Position numbers and translations under genes: made by a program. Of a stretch of DNA of 36,709 nt, positions 13,200 to 21,150 are shown one piece after another. Origin of the DNA: an uncultured Bacilli bacterium (lineage in GTDB: Bacteria; Bacillota_I; Bacilli_A; RF39; UBA660); the NCBI GenBank assembly GCA_947632595.1, contig CANRPY010000013.1:1-36709 (forward strand), written 5' to 3'. A model generated the notes under the pieces. That model had not been told where the DNA came from, made no database searches, and saw only the letters and a list, made by a program, of their open reading frames with translations. How positions within the stretch are numbered: the stretch's first letter is position 1; every line of letters starts with the position of its first letter.

Positions 13200-14567
13200 A
13201 TGAACGATGGCGGAAAAGTAATCATGAGAGCACAAGAACCTAATGTAAGAAATAAAAACTTTGAAGAAGTAGAATTAGGTTATACCAAAGAAGAAGCCCT
13301 AAAAGAAGCATCAAGATGTTTACACTGTAAGATTCCAAAATGTGTAGAAGGATGCCCTGTTAACATTATGATTCCAGAGTTTATTGCAGCTCTAAAAGAA
13401 GATGATGTAAAAAAAGCTTATGATATTATCAGTGAATCATCTTCTTTACCAGCAATTTGTGGAAGAGTTTGTCCTCAAGAAAAACAATGTGAAGCAAAAT
13501 GCGTAAAAGGAATCAAAGGTGACTCTATCGCAATAGGATCTCTAGAAAGATATGTAGCCGATGAAGCAATTAAAAATAATTTTACAACCATTATAAAAGT
13601 TCCTAAGAAAAATAAGCATGTCGCAATCGTAGGAAGTGGACCTGCAGGACTTACTTGTGCAGGAGATCTTGCAAAAGCAGGATTTGATGTTACCATTTTT
13701 GAAGTACTACATAAAGCAGGAGGAGTTTTAACATATGGAATTCCAGAATTCAGACTTCCAAAAGCAATTGTAGAGAATCAAGTAAAAAGCTTAAAAAAAT
13801 TAGGAGTAAGAATTCGTACCAATGTCCCTGTTGGTAATGCAATTACTTTAAGTGAATTACAAGAAAAATTTGATGCCGTATTTGTAGGTACCGGTGCAGG
13901 ACTTCCAAAATTCATGGGAATTGAAGGAGAAGATGCAAGCGGTGTTTTCTCAGCAAACGAAATTTTAACAAGAATTAACTTAATGGGTGGATTTAAAGAA
14001 GATTCTAAGACTCCAATCAAACATGCCAAAACAGCATACGTAATTGGAGGAGGAAATGTAGCAATGGATGCAGTTCGTTCTCTAAAAAGATTGGGAGTAG
14101 ATGCACACATTATGTATAGACGTAGTGAAGAAGAACTACCTGCTAGAAAAATGGAAGTTCATCATGCAAAAGAAGAAGGGATTGAATTCAATCTATTACA
14201 AAATCCAGTAAAAATCATAGTAGATGAACAAAATAATGTAACCGGTATGGAAGTAGTAGATATGGAATTGACAGAACCAGGAGAAGACGGAAGAAGAGGA
14301 GTCGTTGAAAAAGAAGGCTCTAACCACGTTGTTGAATGCGATATGGTAGTTATGGCTCTTGGAACAGGACCAAATCACGAAGCATTAAAAGAAAGTCCAA
14401 TTGCTCTTACATCTAGAAACTTAATTGAAGTAGATGAAAGTGGAACCAAGACTTCTTTAGATAATGTCTATGCAGGAGGAGACGCTGTAACAGGAGCAGC
14501 AACAGTAATTCTTGCAATGGAAGCAGGAAAGAAAGCAGCAAAACAAATCATAGAAAGATTTAGTTAG
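13200..14567 (+). CDS. NADPH-dependent glutamate synthase-like beta subunit (NfnB/SudA type)
   Basis: This 455-residue protein has Cys40, Cys43, Cys48 and Cys52 and then Cys87, Cys91, Cys97 and Cys101, placed for two 4Fe-4S clusters. An FAD Rossmann motif GSGPAG (145-150) follows, then AGGVLTYGIPEFRLP, and a second nucleotide site VIGGGNVAMDA with YRRSEEELPA nearby. It ends in VYAGGDAVTGAATVILAMEAG. This is the NfnB/GltD fold. No glutamate synthase large subunit is adjacent, and the FNR-like partner is directly upstream, which favours NfnAB/SudBA over GltBD. The ATG at 13200 after TTAGGAGGTG is preferred to the GTG inside that site. Confidence 0.88.
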   Translation: MNDGGKVIMRAQEPNVRNKNFEEVELGYTKEEALKEASRCLHCKIPKCVEGCPVNIMIPEFIAALKEDDVKKAYDIISESSSLPAICGRVCPQEKQCEAKCVKGIKGDSIAIGSLERYVADEAIKNNFTTIIKVPKKNKHVAIVGSGPAGLTCAGDLAKAGFDVTIFEVLHKAGGVLTYGIPEFRLPKAIVENQVKSLKKLGVRIRTNVPVGNAITLSELQEKFDAVFVGTGAGLPKFMGIEGEDASGVFSANEILTRINLMGGFKEDSKTPIKHAKTAYVIGGGNVAMDAVRSLKRLGVDAHIMYRRSEEELPARKMEVHHAKEEGIEFNLLQNPVKIIVDEQNNVTGMEVVDMELTEPGEDGRRGVVEKEGSNHVVECDMVVMALGTGPNHEALKESPIALTSRNLIEVDESGTKTSLDNVYAGGDAVTGAATVILAMEAGKKAAKQIIERFS

Positions 14568-14608
14568 AAATGTAATGTAAATAATTGTCAAAGGAAGAAG
14601 ACAAATAG

Positions 14609-14663
14609 TTTACAAAAAAAAATACAAATGAGATAATCAAAATAGGCAAGATAGAATTCTTGC
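14609..14663 (+). promoter_or_regulatory. Promoter and 5'-terminal hairpin of the WXG100 operon
   Basis: TTTACA (14609-14614) and GATAAT (14632-14637) are 17 bases apart. The expected transcript start, near 14644, coincides with an inverted repeat: GCAAGA (14646-14651) and TCTTGC (14658-14663) around a six-base loop. A hairpin at the very 5' end would protect the messenger from decay, suiting an abundantly made small protein. Confidence 0.6.
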
Positions 14664-14704
14664 GTGTAACATGTCATATTAAAAAATGAAAGGTGGTGAA
14701 TAAT

Positions 14705-14998
14705 ATGGCAGGTGGAGTAATGATTAACGGACCTGAGTTAAACAAAACTGCAGAAAAAACAAGAGAAAATGCTGAAACTTTCAAAGAAAAGTATACAGCT
14801 ATTATGAACGAGGTAAAGGATAAAATCGTAGGTGACTTTACTCAAGATGGAAAAGCATGGACAGGAGTAAAAGCTCAACAATTCGTTGATAATGTTCAAG
14901 CAACAGAAGCAGATTTTATCGCTGCATACAACAATATTAAAAAAGCAGCAGACACATTAGATAGTCACGTTCAAGTTTGGACAAATTTCGATGCTTAG
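14705..14998 (+). CDS. WXG100 family protein (97 aa, ESAT-6-like)
   Basis: This is a 97-residue two-helix protein with a clear central W-x-G (AWTGVKAQQF), the defining turn of the WXG100 superfamily secreted by type VII systems. It has no signal peptide. The start at ATG 14705 follows AAAGGTGGTGA; an upstream in-frame GTG falls inside that site. No obvious Y-x-x-x-D/E secretion tail is visible; the end is HVQVWTNFDA. It is followed 29 bases later by another 97-residue WXG-like gene, so a heterodimer is likely. No secretion ATPase is in the window. Confidence 0.82.
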   Translation: MAGGVMINGPELNKTAEKTRENAETFKEKYTAIMNEVKDKIVGDFTQDGKAWTGVKAQQFVDNVQATEADFIAAYNNIKKAADTLDSHVQVWTNFDA

Positions 14999-15027
14999 AA
15001 AAATAATATAGTAAAGGAGAGATGAAT

Positions 15028-15321
15028 ATGGCAGTAACAGCTTACATTGATTATAATAAAATGATCGCTTTAAGTGATGAAGTTGCAAGAATTGGTAGTG
15101 AGATTACTACACTTTTTGAAACTGAAATTTTAGGAAACAGATACAATGAAGTACAAGCCGCTTATAACGGTGAAGCTGCAGAAGCATATGCCGCAGAAGT
15201 AAAAAGTAGTATTACAAAAGTTGAACAAGATATTCAAAAACTTGTTGATGATATTAAAACAGAAGCTAATACACAAAAACAAGCTTGGGAAAATCAAGAC
15301 AGAACTGCAGCAAACGCATAG
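15028..15321 (+). CDS. WXG100-like protein (97 aa)
   Basis: This has the same length as its upstream neighbour. The turn reads AYNGEAAEAYAAEV, with Tyr-Asn-Gly in place of Trp-x-Gly, a common variant in WXG100 partners. Both flanks are amphipathic helices. The ATG at 15028 is preferred to the one at 15022 because the GGAGAG ribosome binding site would be too close to the latter. It probably dimerises with the first protein. A long RNA hairpin separates it from the larger genes downstream, possibly uncoupling their expression levels. Confidence 0.75.
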   Translation: MAVTAYIDYNKMIALSDEVARIGSEITTLFETEILGNRYNEVQAAYNGEAAEAYAAEVKSSITKVEQDIQKLVDDIKTEANTQKQAWENQDRTAANA

Positions 15322-15331
15322 AGAATATTAT

Positions 15332-15390
15332 AGAAATTACAATTGTAATTTCTTATTAGTGTGGATTAGTTCATAATCCCTACTAATAAG
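15332..15390 (+). promoter_or_regulatory. Intercistronic palindrome and 17-bp hairpin
   Basis: A perfect 22-bp palindrome (15332-15353) runs into a second inverted repeat. In the second, CTTATTAGT (15352-15360) pairs with ACTAATAAG (15382-15390). The stem continues through a G-T wobble and one mismatch into GGATTA/TAATCC, closing on the loop GTTCA. The two structures share 15352-15353. No T run follows, so it is not a standard terminator; a role in messenger processing or stability is likelier. Confidence 0.75.
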
Positions 15391-15413
15391 GAATTAAAGA
15401 AAGGAGTAATATT

Positions 15414-16181
15414 ATGAATGGTGAAGGTGGAACAACATTAGCAAACTTTGAAGCAGGAGTAAATGGCGATTTTACAGGGTGTGATCCTCTTACAGAAGAT
15501 TGGATATATATCGGTAAACAAACAGAAATTATTAATGATTACACAACAGACTCTGCAAATAAAGCAGAAAATGTATCTTCAGACATAGAATCTGATAAAG
15601 CCAGAGTCGTTGAAACAGAACTATTAGTTCAAGGGGAAAATGGTCAACAGGCTCAAACGAATATAGTGGATGCAAAACAAAATTTGGATGAATTAAAACA
15701 AACTATGAATTCCATTAGAAATGATAGTGGTTTCAGAGCAAAAATGGTTAAATTTAATGATAACCTAGAAAAGGCAAAAAAAGAAAAATATAGAGATTAC
15801 CTTCGAGGCAAATGTGATGAGTTTAACGATATGAAAAAGATCACAGCATACTGGTATTACGATATGGATCCCAATCATGGCGATGCATGTGAAAGATATT
15901 ATCAGCTTTCTGCAAGTGAATTGAAAAGTCAGTCAGTTCCCCAATTAGGAATGTCAAATGATAATACCAAAAATGTTATAAATTACGAGTATGACAGTAT
16001 TTGGTGTGATAGATTTATAAAATCGTGGGATACATTCTTAGACATGCAAAACGATACAATTTATAAAAATTTAAAAGACAGAGAATCAAAATATGGAATA
16101 GATTTTGGGCTTGAATCTATAGTAGGATTGAAAAAATATATTGATAACCCAGAAGGCTTTAGACCAGAAAATACATATTAA
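15414..16181 (+). CDS. Hypothetical protein of the WXG100 operon (255 aa)
   Basis: This 255-residue soluble protein is not recognised. It begins with a Gly-rich stretch and GCDPLTEDWIYIGKQ. The centre (60-150) is helical and charged, and the C-terminal part is rich in Tyr, Trp and Asp (AYWYYDMDPNHGDACERYY; SIWCDRFIKSW). It has no signal peptide or membrane segment. AAAGGAG precedes the ATG. It ends 14 bases before the 588-residue gene and shares its transcript, so a role as partner, chaperone or co-substrate of that protein is a reasonable guess only. Confidence 0.68.
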   Translation: MNGEGGTTLANFEAGVNGDFTGCDPLTEDWIYIGKQTEIINDYTTDSANKAENVSSDIESDKARVVETELLVQGENGQQAQTNIVDAKQNLDELKQTMNSIRNDSGFRAKMVKFNDNLEKAKKEKYRDYLRGKCDEFNDMKKITAYWYYDMDPNHGDACERYYQLSASELKSQSVPQLGMSNDNTKNVINYEYDSIWCDRFIKSWDTFLDMQNDTIYKNLKDRESKYGIDFGLESIVGLKKYIDNPEGFRPENTY

Positions 16182-16195
16182 GGGAGGTGAACACT

Positions 16196-17962
16196 GTGTC
16201 ATCTGTAAACTATGAAGTAATGCAACAAGTGATAGAAGATCTTGGTGAAAAAATCACAGAAACTCAACAAATCAATAATAATTTAGATAACATGTTAAAC
16301 GAACTTGACCCTAGAGTAGGAGAATTCTTGAAGTCAAGTCATGGTATAGAAGAACAACAGGGAAAGGTTGATGCTGCAAAAACGGATATTGCAAATTATC
16401 AAAACTGGTTGGAAGCGGCAGTTCAAAAAGTAAAGGATACAGACAGCAAACTTGCTGGAGATACTTCACTTGGAACATCCAATATAAATGGTATTGGAGC
16501 TGGAGGAACAGGTGTAGGTGCAGTAGTAGGTGGAGGTTATCAAGGATTTGGTACAGATGTTGATGACGGAAAAACAGATACAGAAAGTGTTACAAAAACC
16601 GAAGACTACTTCATTAACCCAGAGGATTTAAAAAATCTTTCTGCCGAGGCAAAAGAACAACTTCGAAATATGTTAAAACAACTAGGATATACGGATGAAG
16701 AAATTGAAAAGATATTAAATGGTGAAGTAGGAATTCCTCCTGAAGATTATGAAGAATTAAAAGCTCTTATAGAAAAATTGAAAGAAAAGAATCCAGATGT
16801 TGCAGAAGAACTAGAAGACATTTTGGATATTGAAGATCCATTCCCAGATGATGAAAAAGGACCTGGTACCGTTGATGATGGTGATAATGATAATACAGAT
16901 GGAGATGGCCTAGATCACGGTGACAATGAAAATATCACTCAACCAGATGATAACATTGATTCAGAAAATGGAAACGGAAATGGAGATAACGGAAATGATT
17001 CTAATAATATAAACGGTGGCGATAATCAAAATGGAGGAAATCAATTAGACGAGTCCAAGACAGAAACAGGAACAAGTATTGGAGGTTCTGTTGTAGGTGT
17101 AGGAGGAACCGTTGGAGAAGGTGGAAAAGATACATCAGAAGTAGGCAACGCTGCTGCCACATCCGCAAAAGATGGACTTGGCAAAGGAATAGATTCCATT
17201 ATGTCTGCCATTGGAAAAGGAGCTGCTAAACTAACAGGAGGAGTTACTCCATATAGTGGCGGAAATGGAACAGTATCTGGTTCAGCTATCAATAGTGCCT
17301 CTGCAGGAATTATTGCCGCTGCAAGCTTAGCTGCAGGAGGATCTGCTGCAGGTGGAGGATTATTACTTGGTAAAAAATTAAGTACAATAAGATTTACCCC
17401 AGAAGATTGGGAATCATTAGGAGAAGATTACCAAGGAATTATCGAGAAATTAATGATAACCGTTGGATTTACAGACGAAGAAAGAGAAACTTTCAAAACA
17501 TCCAACTTCAAGATTGCTACTAGTGAATTAAAAGAACATGTTAAGAAAATCGATAAAGCAACGGAAAATAGTACCGATTGTGAAGAGGAATTATTAAAAC
17601 AATATGGATTCTCTATGATCGATGAAAATGGTAAAGTAATAGATTACTTACTATTTATTACAATGATTGTCGATGGTAAGAATTCAATTGATGAATTTAA
17701 TATGTACAATATTATTAACCAACATCTAGAAAATGTTAACGAATCAGACTTTATCTATGCTGGAATCTCTATGGAAGATTACATAGATAATGAAGAAGAA
17801 GAGGAAGAAATCAAGATTGCAAATGATCCAACAGAAGAACAACAAGAAAGTCCAGAAGAAAAAGAAGAAGAGACTTCATCAAATGAGTCAGAAGAATCTT
17901 CAACTTCTGTATCCACTGGTTTAGATAAAGAATGGTTAAAAGGTATTGGAATAGACGACTAA
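16196..17962 (+). CDS. Large low-complexity protein with helical N-terminus, candidate type VII substrate
   Basis: This 588-residue protein starts at GTG after AGGGAGGTGA; another in-frame GTG lies inside that site. Residues 1-90 form a WXG100/LXG-like helical hairpin without W-x-G. A Gly-rich linker follows, then a helical segment at about 130-215 (GYTDEEIEKIL, AEELEDILDIED). Next come an Asp/Asn/Gly-rich low-complexity stretch (220-290) and a Gly/Ala hydrophobic stretch ending SLAAGGSAAGGGLLLGKK (about 370-390). A helical C-terminal domain and an acidic Glu/Ser tail follow. There is no signal peptide and no recognised enzymatic motif. The small WXG100 genes upstream suggest type VII secretion; effector activity is unproven. 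Confidence 0.65.
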   Translation: MSSVNYEVMQQVIEDLGEKITETQQINNNLDNMLNELDPRVGEFLKSSHGIEEQQGKVDAAKTDIANYQNWLEAAVQKVKDTDSKLAGDTSLGTSNINGIGAGGTGVGAVVGGGYQGFGTDVDDGKTDTESVTKTEDYFINPEDLKNLSAEAKEQLRNMLKQLGYTDEEIEKILNGEVGIPPEDYEELKALIEKLKEKNPDVAEELEDILDIEDPFPDDEKGPGTVDDGDNDNTDGDGLDHGDNENITQPDDNIDSENGNGNGDNGNDSNNINGGDNQNGGNQLDESKTETGTSIGGSVVGVGGTVGEGGKDTSEVGNAAATSAKDGLGKGIDSIMSAIGKGAAKLTGGVTPYSGGNGTVSGSAINSASAGIIAAASLAAGGSAAGGGLLLGKKLSTIRFTPEDWESLGEDYQGIIEKLMITVGFTDEERETFKTSNFKIATSELKEHVKKIDKATENSTDCEEELLKQYGFSMIDENGKVIDYLLFITMIVDGKNSIDEFNMYNIINQHLENVNESDFIYAGISMEDYIDNEEEEEEIKIANDPTEEQQESPEEKEEETSSNESEESSTSVSTGLDKEWLKGIGIDD

Positions 17963-17986
17963 AAGGAGATAAAATATCTCCTTTTT
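17961..17986 (+). terminator. Terminator of the WXG100 operon
   Basis: AGGAGATA (17964-17971) and TATCTCCT (17975-17982) form a perfect 8-bp stem, with flanking A and T runs extending it. Confidence 0.88.
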
Positions 17987-18052
17987 CATTTAAAAAATAA
18001 AAATCATTTATACATTACAAAAATATGTAACAGTAAAACATAAAACAAAATA

Positions 18053-18125
18053 AAAGAGGCTTTCTGGCCTCTTAATCTATGTACAAGAGGATCTTCACAC
18101 TTACAGTGAACCTTCCTCTACCAAT
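18053..18125 (-). ncRNA. Candidate structured small RNA upstream of prfB
   Basis: Two hairpins lie in this gene-free stretch. One pairs AGAGGA (18086-18091) with TCCTCT (18114-18119) and, inside it, TTCAC with GTGAA across an internal loop. The other pairs AAGAGGC (18054-18060) with GCCTCTT (18067-18073). Read on the minus strand, the larger hairpin comes first and the smaller one is followed by TTTATTTTGTTTT, like a terminator. On the plus strand no T run follows. No known RNA family is recognised and no strong minus-strand promoter is seen. It could instead be part of the prfB leader. Confidence 0.45.
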
Positions 18126-18217
18126 AATATATGTAAACAAAATAAAATAATACATAATTTGTATAAAAAAATAAAAATATGTTACACTATATATGACAAT
18201 ATGGAAGTGGTGAGATT

Positions 18218-19322
18218 ATGGAAATAAGAGAACAAAAAAGTGCATTAGATAAAAATTTAGAATCTGTAAATCAATTATGGAGGTCACTTTGACATTCCAA
18301 ATAAGAAAAAAGAAGTACAAGAGTTAGAAAAACAAACAGAAAATCCTAACTTTTGGAGTGATCGTTCTCTAGCAGAAGAGACAATCCGAAAAATAAATGA
18401 AGAGAAAGATACAATTTATAAAGTAGAAGATTTACAAAAAGAAATAGAAAGTAACAGTGAGATTCTTCATCTACTAGAACAAGAAGAAGATACTTCTTTA
18501 TTCGAAGAAGTTTGTAAAAATATTGAAACGATTACAAAAAGAGTAGAAGAATTAAATGACTTGGTATTACTAAGTGGTCCATACGATCACAATGATTGTA
18601 TTTTAGAAATCCATCCTGGAGCTGGAGGAACAGAGTCTTGTGATTGGGCAAGTATGTTATACCGTATGTATGTAAGATGGTGTGAAAAAAAGAATTATAA
18701 AACCGTCCTACTAGACTATCAAGATGGAGAAGAAGCAGGAATTAAGAGTGTATCCTTATTAATAAAAGGAGCATATGCATATGGATATTTAAAAAATGAA
18801 AAAGGAGTACACCGATTAGTAAGACTATCTCCATTTGACTCTAACAATAGAAGACACACTTCTTTCGCATCTGTAGAAGTTACACCAGATATTGATAAAG
18901 ATGTAGAAATAGAAATTGATGAGAAAGACTTAAAAATAGATGTTTACCATTCCTCAGGAGCAGGTGGACAAAGCGTGAATACAACTGATTCCGCAGTAAG
19001 AATTACTCATCTTCCAACAAAAATAGTAGTAACTTGCCAAAATGAAAGAAGTCAAATTCAAAATAAAGAACAAGCAATGAAAGTTCTAAAAAACAAATTG
19101 TTATTAATAAAACTAGAAGAACAAGAAAAAGAATTAAATGAAATTAAAGGAGAACAAAAAAATAATGAATTTGGTTCTCAAATAAGAAGTTATGTCCTTC
19201 ATCCATATTCCATGGTAAAAGATCATCGTACCAATGTAGAAACAAGTAACACAGGAAAAGTATTAGATGGTGATATTGACTTATTTATAGAAAGTAATTT
19301 AAAAAAGGGGATTGAGAAATGA
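18218..19322 (+). CDS. prfB: Peptide chain release factor 2, with programmed +1 frameshift
   Basis: RF2 ends translation at UGA and UAA. The ATG at 18218 follows AAGTGGTGAG. Codon 25 is a TGA at 18290-18292 in the context AGG-TCA-CTT-TGA-C, the classic RF2 slippage site. A GGAGG stands three bases before CTT, matching the spacing of the E. coli signal. After the +1 shift the frame continues at 18291 and gives 367 residues. The GGQ loop (SGAGGQSVNTTDSAVR) and the stop-reading motif SPF (LSPFDSNNRRHTSF) are intact. RF2 thus limits its own synthesis when abundant. The stop overlaps the next start (ATGA). Confidence 0.95.
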
Positions 19323-20194
19323 ACGTTTTCTCTAAAATGAAAAATGTTAAAATAAGTTATTCTAAAAAAAATTATGGAAAGAGATTTCTCTCCTTCTTTT
19401 TTGGTTGCTTAATTATAGCGTTCTCTTATAACTTATTTATTGCATCCAATGATTTAGTGCCTGGAGGAGTGGGAGGAATCGCTGTTATTCTTAGTAATTT
19501 ATTGAATTGGGATAACTCTCTTGTGATATTAATCTGTAATTTCCTTTTGGTTATCTTAAGTTTTTTCCTATTAGGAAAAGAAAAAACAAAAAACACCATT
19601 TTAGGAGCGATTCTATTTCCTATTCTAGTAAAACTAACAGAACATGCCAATGTATGGGTTCAAGTAGATACTTCTAAAATCTTACTCATGGCAGTCATTG
19701 GTGGAGCATTCTACGGAGTAGGAGCAGGACTAGTTTTTAAAGCAGGATTCACAACAGGAGGTACCGATATTCTTAACCAAATTCTTTGTAAATATGGAAA
19801 AATGAGTATGGGAAAGAGTATGTTATTAAGTGATGGATTAATCGTATTACTATCAGGCCTATTCTTTGGAGTAACCAGTATGATGTATTCCATCCTAATA
19901 TTATATATGATTAGTATCATATCAGATAGAATTGTATTAGGAACATCCGATAATAAAATGTGCTATATCATAACAGATAAAGAAGAAGAAATTAAAGGAT
20001 ATATTTTAGATATTCTAAGTCATGGAGCAACAATTTTTAGAGCCAAAGGAGGAACAGACAAACGAAAAGAAAATGTTATTATGACAGTCGTTCCTAGTAA
20101 GAGGTATCAAGAACTAAAAGATGGAATTGAAAAGATCGATGAAGATGCATTCTTCATTGTAACCGATTCCTATGAGTTGTTTGGAGGAGAATAA
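19319..20194 (+). CDS. YitT family membrane protein
   Basis: This 291-residue protein has about five or six membrane segments in its first 200 residues, with the YitT landmarks NDLVPGGVGGIAVIL and AGFTTGGTDILNQI. A soluble C-terminal DUF2179 domain follows (YIITDKEEEI, GGTDKRKENVIMTVVPSK, DEDAFFIVTDSYE). Transport or regulatory function in this family is not established. It is translationally coupled to prfB through ATGA and followed two bases later by a second YitT gene, so the three form one transcript. Confidence 0.88.
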   Translation: MNVFSKMKNVKISYSKKNYGKRFLSFFFGCLIIAFSYNLFIASNDLVPGGVGGIAVILSNLLNWDNSLVILICNFLLVILSFFLLGKEKTKNTILGAILFPILVKLTEHANVWVQVDTSKILLMAVIGGAFYGVGAGLVFKAGFTTGGTDILNQILCKYGKMSMGKSMLLSDGLIVLLSGLFFGVTSMMYSILILYMISIISDRIVLGTSDNKMCYIITDKEEEIKGYILDILSHGATIFRAKGGTDKRKENVIMTVVPSKRYQELKDGIEKIDEDAFFIVTDSYELFGGE

Positions 20195-20196
20195 AA

Positions 20197-21051
20197 ATGG
20201 AAGAGATCTTAAAAAAAATTACAAGTAAAAATAAAATAAGTAGATTTTTCGTTTTAGTGATTGCTTTAGTATTAAGTGCCATTTTATATAATTTATTTCT
20301 ACAACCAATGAACTTAGTAGCAGGAGGAACCAATGGTATTGCAATTATTACAAAAGCCTTATATGGTATTAATCCTGCTTTAATGATTTTTTTAATCTAT
20401 TCTGCCTGTATTGTAATTAGCTTTTTATATTTAGGGACAGAAAAAACAATGACAACAGTTGCAGCAAGTATTCTATATCCCATCTTAGTACAATTAACAT
20501 CTCCAATTGGAAATTATTATCCAGCAGATGCCGACCCTCTTTTATTAGCAATCTTTGCGGGTGTCTTAGGAGGAGTCTCAAGCGGACTTATTTACAGAAC
20601 AGGTTATAACAATGGAGGAACAGCAGTAATTAGTCAAGCTCTATTCGAACATAAAAAAATATCCATAGCGAAATCTTCTTTAGTAATCAATGGACTAATT
20701 GTCTTAACAGGAGCTTTCTTCTTTGGAACAACCAATGCTCTTTATGCAATCATCTATCTATTTATATGTAACATAGTAACCGATAAAGTTCTATTAGGAG
20801 TATCCAATAATAAAGCATTCTATATTATTACCGATCAAGAAGAAAGCGTAAATGACTATATTATGAGAATCTTAGGACATTCCGTAACCGTATTCGATGT
20901 AAAAGGAGGATTCCTAGAACAAAAAAGAAGAGTACTTTTAACAGTAATTCCAACAAGAGAATATTATAGAGTAACCGAAGGAATTAAAGAAATCGATCCA
21001 AACGTATTTTTTGTCGTAACAGATGCATACCAAGTAAAAGGTGCAAAATAA
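20197..21051 (+). CDS. YitT family membrane protein (second copy)
   Basis: This 284-residue paralog of the preceding gene has the same order of parts: MNLVAGGTNGIAIITKAL, a middle loop TGYNNGGTAVISQALFEHKK, and a DUF2179 tail (FYIITDQEESVNDYI, VFFVVTDAYQ). Conservation between the copies is best around the Gly-Gly loops and the C-terminal domain. A tandem pair may form a heteromer, which is inference. The unit ends with a terminator 15 bases downstream. Confidence 0.88.
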   Translation: MEEILKKITSKNKISRFFVLVIALVLSAILYNLFLQPMNLVAGGTNGIAIITKALYGINPALMIFLIYSACIVISFLYLGTEKTMTTVAASILYPILVQLTSPIGNYYPADADPLLLAIFAGVLGGVSSGLIYRTGYNNGGTAVISQALFEHKKISIAKSSLVINGLIVLTGAFFFGTTNALYAIIYLFICNIVTDKVLLGVSNNKAFYIITDQEESVNDYIMRILGHSVTVFDVKGGFLEQKRRVLLTVIPTREYYRVTEGIKEIDPNVFFVVTDAYQVKGAK

Positions 21052-21065
21052 TGCAAAACAAGGAG

Positions 21066-21100
21066 AAAAAAGGGAAAAGTATGGGAACTTCCCTTTTTTT
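21066..21100 (+). terminator. Rho-independent terminator
   Basis: AAAAAAGGGAA (21066-21076) pairs with TTCCCTTTTTT (21089-21099), ending the prfB-yitT-yitT unit. Confidence 0.85.
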
Positions 21101-21113
21101 ATGGAAAAAGGTA

Positions 21114-21122
21114 TGTTATAAT
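21114..21122 (+). promoter_or_regulatory. Extended -10 promoter of the ftsEX operon
   Basis: TG-T-TATAAT is 28 bases before the GTG of ftsE, just after the terminator of the previous unit. No good -35 is visible. Confidence 0.55.
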
Positions 21123-21150
21123 TAAAGATACTAAGGTGGTGAAAAAATAG

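Noticed and set aside
15352-15390. Terminator between the WXG100 genes and the downstream large genes
   Set aside because: The stem is strong, but it is followed by GAATTAAAG rather than a T run.
17596-17720. EF-hand or dockerin-like calcium loops in the 588-residue protein (DENGKVID; VDGKNSIDEF)
   Set aside because: Spacing and ligand positions do not fit a 12-residue EF-hand loop well; likely chance in an acidic protein.
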